A stretch of 8,603 bases of DNA, taken from contig CATXML010000043.1 in assembly GCA_958372035.1 (NCBI GenBank), positions 1 to 8,603 of the forward strand, read 5' to 3'. Shown here piece by piece: positions 6,003 through 8,603 of this stretch. The notes below the pieces were generated by a model that was not told the DNA's origin, ran no database searches, and was given only the letters and a program-made list of their open reading frames with translations. This DNA is from an uncultured Collinsella sp. GTDB taxonomy: Bacteria > Actinomycetota > Coriobacteriia > Coriobacteriales > Coriobacteriaceae. Numbering within the stretch: position 1 is the stretch's first letter; each line of letters opens with the position of its first letter. A program made the translations under genes and the position numbers.

Positions 6003-6926
6003 TTACAGCTTGGCGTCGATGTCGACGCTCTGATACGTAGGGGTCTGCTGGACGTAGAGCTTGATGCCCATGTCGAGCAGCTGGTTGACGTCGGCCTTCT
6101 GGGTGGCGTCGAGGAAGACGGAGCTGTCCTTGCCGCCGATCTGATCGGCACCGTCGTGGTTGGCGGTGGCGCCCAGGTTGATGGCGTCGAGCTTGTAGCC
6201 CTGGCAGAACTGCAGCATCTCGGCCGTGTTGCCAAAGACGAACATGACGCGCTCGCCGAGGGTGTTGAGCTTGTCCATCTTGGCGAGGGCACGCTCGACG
6301 GTAAAGACGTTCAGGCGCACGCCCTGGGGCTTGGCAAGCTTGAGAGCGCCCTTCTTGATGTCATCGTTGGCGGCAGCGTTGTCGACGACGATGATGCGCT
6401 CGGCCTGGACCTTGGTGGTCCAGGTAAAGACGACCTGGCCGTGCAGCAGACGGTAGTCAAGACGCGCGAGGACAATCTTGGCGGGACCGGAGCTGTGACG
6501 GGACGCCTTGGCCTTCTTGGCGGGAGCCGCGGCGACCTCGACCGGTGCGTTGGGGTTGGTCAGACCGGTGCGGGCCTCGTTGATGAGGGCCGCGAGCTCG
6601 GCGCCCTTGACGGGGACGGGGCTCATAGCGAGCGTGAGCGCCAGCGGGATGTTGAAACCGCTGACAACCGTGAACTTCGTGCCGTTCTTGGAAAGCTCGA
6701 CCATGCTGTTGTTGACCGAGCTGCCGAGCATATCGGTCAGCACATAGACGGTGTCGTCCGCGTTGAACGTGGCGATCATGGCGTCCACCTTATTGGTGAT
6801 GGGCTCCTTGTCGTCACGAGCAAGCGACACGACGTGGACGTTCGACACGTCGCCGAGAACCATCTCGAGCGTGTCTTTGGCGCCTGCGGCCAGGCCGCCA
6901 TGAGATGCGAGAATGATCTGATTCAT
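6003..6926 (-). CDS. Fused PTS EIIA-EIIB, mannose family
   Basis: The 307-residue protein joins the two cytosolic phosphocarrier domains. The EIIA domain is residues 1 to about 125. It has phospho-accepting H9 in ASHGGLAAG and the active-site loop VLTDMLGSSVNN. An Ala/Pro/Lys linker (about 128-147) leads to the EIIB domain (about 149-307), with the phosphorylatable H162 in RLDYRLLHGQV. Phosphate would pass from HPr to H9, then H162, then the incoming sugar at the EIIC-EIID complex. This is the ManX-like order, whereas many Gram-positive operons keep A and B separate. It is the first gene of the operon: ATG at 6926 with AAAGGAGGAGG upstream, a strong -10 and candidate operators immediately before it. 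Both histidines are intact, so the protein should be functional. Sugar specificity lies mainly in EIIC/EIID and cannot be read here. Confidence 0.95.
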   Translation of the reverse strand: MNQIILASHGGLAAGAKDTLEMVLGDVSNVHVVSLARDDKEPITNKVDAMIATFNADDTVYVLTDMLGSSVNNSMVELSKNGTKFTVVSGFNIPLALTLAMSPVPVKGAELAALINEARTGLTNPNAPVEVAAAPAKKAKASRHSSGPAKIVLARLDYRLLHGQVVFTWTTKVQAERIIVVDNAAANDDIKKGALKLAKPQGVRLNVFTVERALAKMDKLNTLGERVMFVFGNTAEMLQFCQGYKLDAINLGATANHDGADQIGGKDSSVFLDATQKADVNQLLDMGIKLYVQQTPTYQSVDIDAKL

Positions 6927-6940
6927 CTTGCCTCCTCCTT

Positions 6941-6972
6941 TTCGTTATGGTCATTATAACGTCTTATACGTT
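6941..6972 (-). promoter_or_regulatory. Two adjoining candidate GntR operators over the PTS promoter
   Basis: Site one, 6958-6972, reads AACGTCTTATACGTT (perfect AACGT-N5-ACGTT dyad). Site two, 6941-6955, reads TTCGTTATGGTCATT and matches the site at the DMT gene in 12 of 15 positions. CGTTAT (6943-6948) and ATAACG (6956-6961) also form a dyad spanning both. A repressor bound here would cover the -10 and transcription start. Confidence 0.6.
6953..6958 (-). promoter_or_regulatory. -10 element of the PTS operon promoter
   Basis: The minus strand has a perfect TATAAT, giving a start near 6946 and a leader of about 20 bases with the ribosome binding site. The sequence 17 bases upstream (AATATA) is a poor -35, consistent with a promoter that needs an activator. 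The -10 lies inside the pair of candidate operators. Confidence 0.65.
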
Positions 6973-6996
6973 GCTTATATTGCTAATTAGTATAAA

Positions 6997-7031
6997 GACC
7001 GTTCGCGGGTGAAAATCGACCGTTGACGGGT
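6997..7031 (-). promoter_or_regulatory. Two 14-bp direct repeats 21 bp apart upstream of the PTS promoter
   Basis: On the minus strand ACCCGTCAACGGTC (7018-7031) and ACCCGCGAACGGTC (6997-7010) differ at two positions and are phased by exactly 21 bp, two helical turns. Their centres lie near -78 and -57 from the predicted start, typical for an activator site next to a weak -35. The binding protein is unknown. Confidence 0.5.
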
Positions 7032-7109
7032 TTAACGTACTTGAAACGTTGGGGCTGGGTAGGCCGGCGCTGGCTGGATAATCCCAGGTCGGACGCCGTG
7101 CGCAATCCC

Positions 7110-8192
7110 TTATCGCACGAAGTACCAGGGGCTTTCCTGCACGGTGGGCTCCAGCGCGATGCCGGTGCGTTCCTTAAACAGATCCATGTCCTGAGATTTT
7201 TCGGTCCACCACGCGTTGGGCTTAAAGGTCATGCTCTCGACAATACGTTTGGCAATGACGCTGTTGCGCAGCTTGGAGAAGTCGGTGTTCATAATCAGGA
7301 TAGACGCGAGCACCAGCACGATGCCCAGGACTTTGATCGCACCGGCGGGCTCGGCGTAGACACCAATGCCCAGCAGTACGGTGACGACTGTCTCGAATGA
7401 CATTACGACGGGAACTTTCGACGTCTCGAGCCCCATGGACAGGCCCTGCATATATAAGATGTAAGCCACGGCTGTGGGGATGAGTCCAAAGCCAAGGAAC
7501 AGCAGCAGCAGCTGTGGCGACATTGCCGCGGCGACATCCGGCCACGGAGCCGCGATAGCCGCCATAACCGCACCGCCAAAAACAAAGCCCCAAAACGTGA
7601 CAGCCAGCGGGTGGACCGTCTTGGTTGCTATTCGGCTAAACACCGCGAGCGACGCACCACAAAGGCCTGCAATCACGCCCGACGTGACGCCCCAAACCGA
7701 AAAATGAAAACCGGAAAGGTCGCCATTGGTCACTGCAAGCACGCAGCCAACGATGTTAAAGACAATGGCAACGAGCTTGTTGGGGGTCACGTCCTCGCGA
7801 TAAAGCACGCGGCCGAGCATGACGCCAAACACCGGCGAGGTGTAGAGCAGCACCGAGGCCGTGGACATGCCCACCTCGCCCATGCACTCGTAATAGCAGG
7901 TGTTGGCGGCGGCCAAACCGACGATACCGACAAGCGCGCAGGGAACAAGCTCTTTAGGGCTTGCCTTGAACAGTGCCAGGGGACCCGATGCCTTTCCCTC
8001 ACGAGCACCTCCCTGGCAACCCATGAATGCCAAGACCGGAGCCATTAAGACGGCACCCGACAACAAGCGAAAGGCAGCCATGCTCTGGGACGAAACGCCC
8101 ATGGCCGAGATGCCGTTTACAAAGATTCCGATGCTGCCCCACATAAGCGCGGCGATCAGCACCAGCACATAGCCCAGATTGCTTTTCTTCAA
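7110..8192 (-). CDS. DMT superfamily (EamA) transporter
   Basis: The protein is about 360 residues with roughly ten hydrophobic segments in two EamA halves. The first half starts LGYVLVLIAALMWGSIGIF. The second includes GVIAGLCGASLAVFSRIA and the end-of-family signature GLIPTAVAYILYMQGL followed by VVMSFETVVTVLLGI. Family members mostly export amino acids or other small metabolites. A polar tail of about 60 residues after the last helix is longer than usual. I prefer the TTG start at 8190-8192: AGGAGG lies five bases before it, while an in-frame ATG at 8228 has no ribosome binding site and would sit at the transcription start. Its promoter shares the operator motif of the PTS operon, so it may export the amine released by the deglycase; this is inference. 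Confidence 0.9.
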   Translation of the reverse strand: MKKSNLGYVLVLIAALMWGSIGIFVNGISAMGVSSQSMAAFRLLSGAVLMAPVLAFMGCQGGAREGKASGPLALFKASPKELVPCALVGIVGLAAANTCYYECMGEVGMSTASVLLYTSPVFGVMLGRVLYREDVTPNKLVAIVFNIVGCVLAVTNGDLSGFHFSVWGVTSGVIAGLCGASLAVFSRIATKTVHPLAVTFWGFVFGGAVMAAIAAPWPDVAAAMSPQLLLLFLGFGLIPTAVAYILYMQGLSMGLETSKVPVVMSFETVVTVLLGIGVYAEPAGAIKVLGIVLVLASILIMNTDFSKLRNSVIAKRIVESMTFKPNAWWTEKSQDMDLFKERTGIALEPTVQESPWYFVR

Positions 8193-8197
8193 CGCAG

Positions 8198-8203
8198 CCT
8201 CCT
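8198..8203 (-). promoter_or_regulatory. Ribosome binding site that selects a TTG start
   Basis: AGGAGG on the minus strand lies five bases upstream of TTG (8192-8190). It is a near-perfect anti-16S match and is the reason for shortening the DMT gene by 12 codons relative to the upstream ATG. Confidence 0.7.
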
Positions 8204-8230
8204 CGGTATTGTTTCCAATATGTTTCATAC

Positions 8231-8260
8231 TACGTTATAGTCGTTATATACATTTTTCAA
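8231..8260 (-). promoter_or_regulatory. DMT gene promoter with candidate GntR operator
   Basis: The operator-like site TACGTTATAGTCGTT (plus-strand reading, 8231-8245) contains a directly repeated CGTTATA/CGTTATA block. It overlaps a possible -10 TATAAC (minus strand, 8234-8239). A TTGAAA -35-like box lies at 8255-8260; the 15-base spacer is short. Transcription would begin near 8228, agreeing with the TTG rather than the ATG start. Confidence 0.5.
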
Positions 8261-8292
8261 GGCACAAATCGGCGAACGGGAAATCTCTCGAC

Positions 8293-8373
8293 ACAAGGAG
8301 TGTCCCCAACTGCCAGCACAAAAGGAACGTCCCTAACTGCCGGCAGAAAGGGAACGTCCCCAAGTGCCGCTCT
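8293..8373. repeat. Three 27-bp tandem repeats
   Basis: The GTCCC block recurs at 8302, 8329 and 8356, an exact 27-bp period. The copies differ at a few bases in a unit like AAAGGAACGTCCCCAACTGCC. There are no spacers between copies, so it is not CRISPR. It lies between the second deglycase gene and the DMT promoter. Confidence 0.75.
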
Positions 8374-8376
8374 AGC

Positions 8377-8443
8377 AGTTGCGGTGAAATAGTTCTCAAA
8401 CAGAGGCTTCACGCTCCCAAACAGGAACTATTCCACCGCAACT
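8377..8443. mobile_element. 67-bp inverted-repeat element, MITE- or REP-like
   Basis: AGTTGCGGTGAAATAGTTC (8377-8395) is repeated as its reverse complement at 8425-8443 with one mismatch, around a 29-base centre containing CAAACAG twice. No coding capacity. It lies 35 bases after the stop of the upstream deglycase gene, a usual place for palindromic dispersed repeats. It has no U-tract to make it a standard terminator. Confidence 0.6.
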
Positions 8444-8478
8444 TATGAGGACATCGAGTTGTTAGGCCGCTCTATCCC

Positions 8479-8603
8479 CTAGTAGTCCAGCTTCCACATG
8501 TAGCGGCGCGTCATGTAGTCCTTGTGGGTGACGGCAGAGAGCGCGCGCATGTACACGTTGTTGAGGATCGGGGCAAAGATCAGGTGGTTGAAGTACTCGC
8601 TCA
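8479..8603 (-). CDS. C-terminal end of a second SIS-domain deglycase (partial)
   Basis: Only the last 40 codons lie in the window, ending in TAG at 8479-8481; the gene continues beyond 8603. The visible residues begin SEYFNHLIFAPILNN and end DYMTRRYMWKLDY. They align with the end of the full deglycase at 3115 (YFNPLLHL...LTMRRYMWKLSY), sharing YFN, RRYMWKL and the final Y, with the same length to the stop. It is therefore a paralogue rather than a recent duplicate. Salmonella GfrE and GfrF are a comparable pair, specific for fructoselysine 6-phosphate and glucoselysine 6-phosphate. The substrate of this one cannot be told from the tail. Confidence 0.85.
   Translation of the reverse strand, partial: SEYFNHLIFAPILNNVYMRALSAVTHKDYMTRRYMWKLDY

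Noticed and set aside
7021..7109. Terminator or small gene between the DMT and PTS genes
   Set aside because: Only weak GC palindromes (around GCCGGC and GTGCG...CGCAC) are present, without a U-tract, and no credible start with a ribosome binding site. A loose ACGT pair at 7034-7050 has the wrong spacing to count as another operator.
8293..8373. CRISPR array
   Set aside because: The 27-bp copies are directly adjacent with no unique spacers, and no cas gene is present.

Overview
The window most likely comes from a Gram-positive gut actinobacterium of the Coriobacteriia, Collinsella-like. This rests on moderately high G+C, strong AGGAGG-type ribosome binding sites, gene content and GC-rich intergenic palindromes. 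It is a judgement from sequence style, not a database match. Every gene I can support lies on the minus strand, so transcription runs from high to low coordinates.

The core is a sugar phosphotransferase operon. It encodes a fused mannose-family EIIA-EIIB (6926 to 6003), EIIC (5966 to 5145), EIID (5131 to 4298) and a double-SIS-domain protein of the FrlB/GfrE/GfrF deglycase type (4098 to 3115). A good intrinsic terminator closes it at about 3049-3080. Upstream lies a DMT/EamA-family transporter (8192 to 7110). At the right edge is the C-terminal end of a second SIS deglycase paralogue (stop at 8479). Downstream follow a HAD-family phosphatase (2953 to 2324), a YitT-family membrane protein (1970 to 963) and a GntR/HutC-type regulator with a UTRA ligand domain (858 to 139).

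The working model is inferred. The PTS imports and phosphorylates a sugar-amine conjugate, most plausibly an Amadori product such as fructoselysine or glucoselysine. The SIS enzymes split the 6-phosphate into a hexose phosphate and a free amine or amino acid, and the DMT protein may export that amine. A 15-bp ACGT-N5-ACGT-like motif recurs in the promoters of the regulator, the PTS operon and the DMT gene. This suggests one regulon under the local GntR protein. The PTS promoter also carries two direct repeats exactly 21 bp apart upstream of a weak -35, as if an activator binds there.

Intergenic regions are rich in repeats: a long imperfect hairpin (1-85), a perfect 12-bp hairpin (106-133), a 123-bp MITE-like inverted repeat (2107-2229), a palindrome in the EIID-SIS gap (4189-4221), three 27-bp tandem repeats (about 8293-8373) and a 67-bp inverted-repeat element (8377-8443). 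I see no tRNA, rRNA, CRISPR array, transposase or phage gene.
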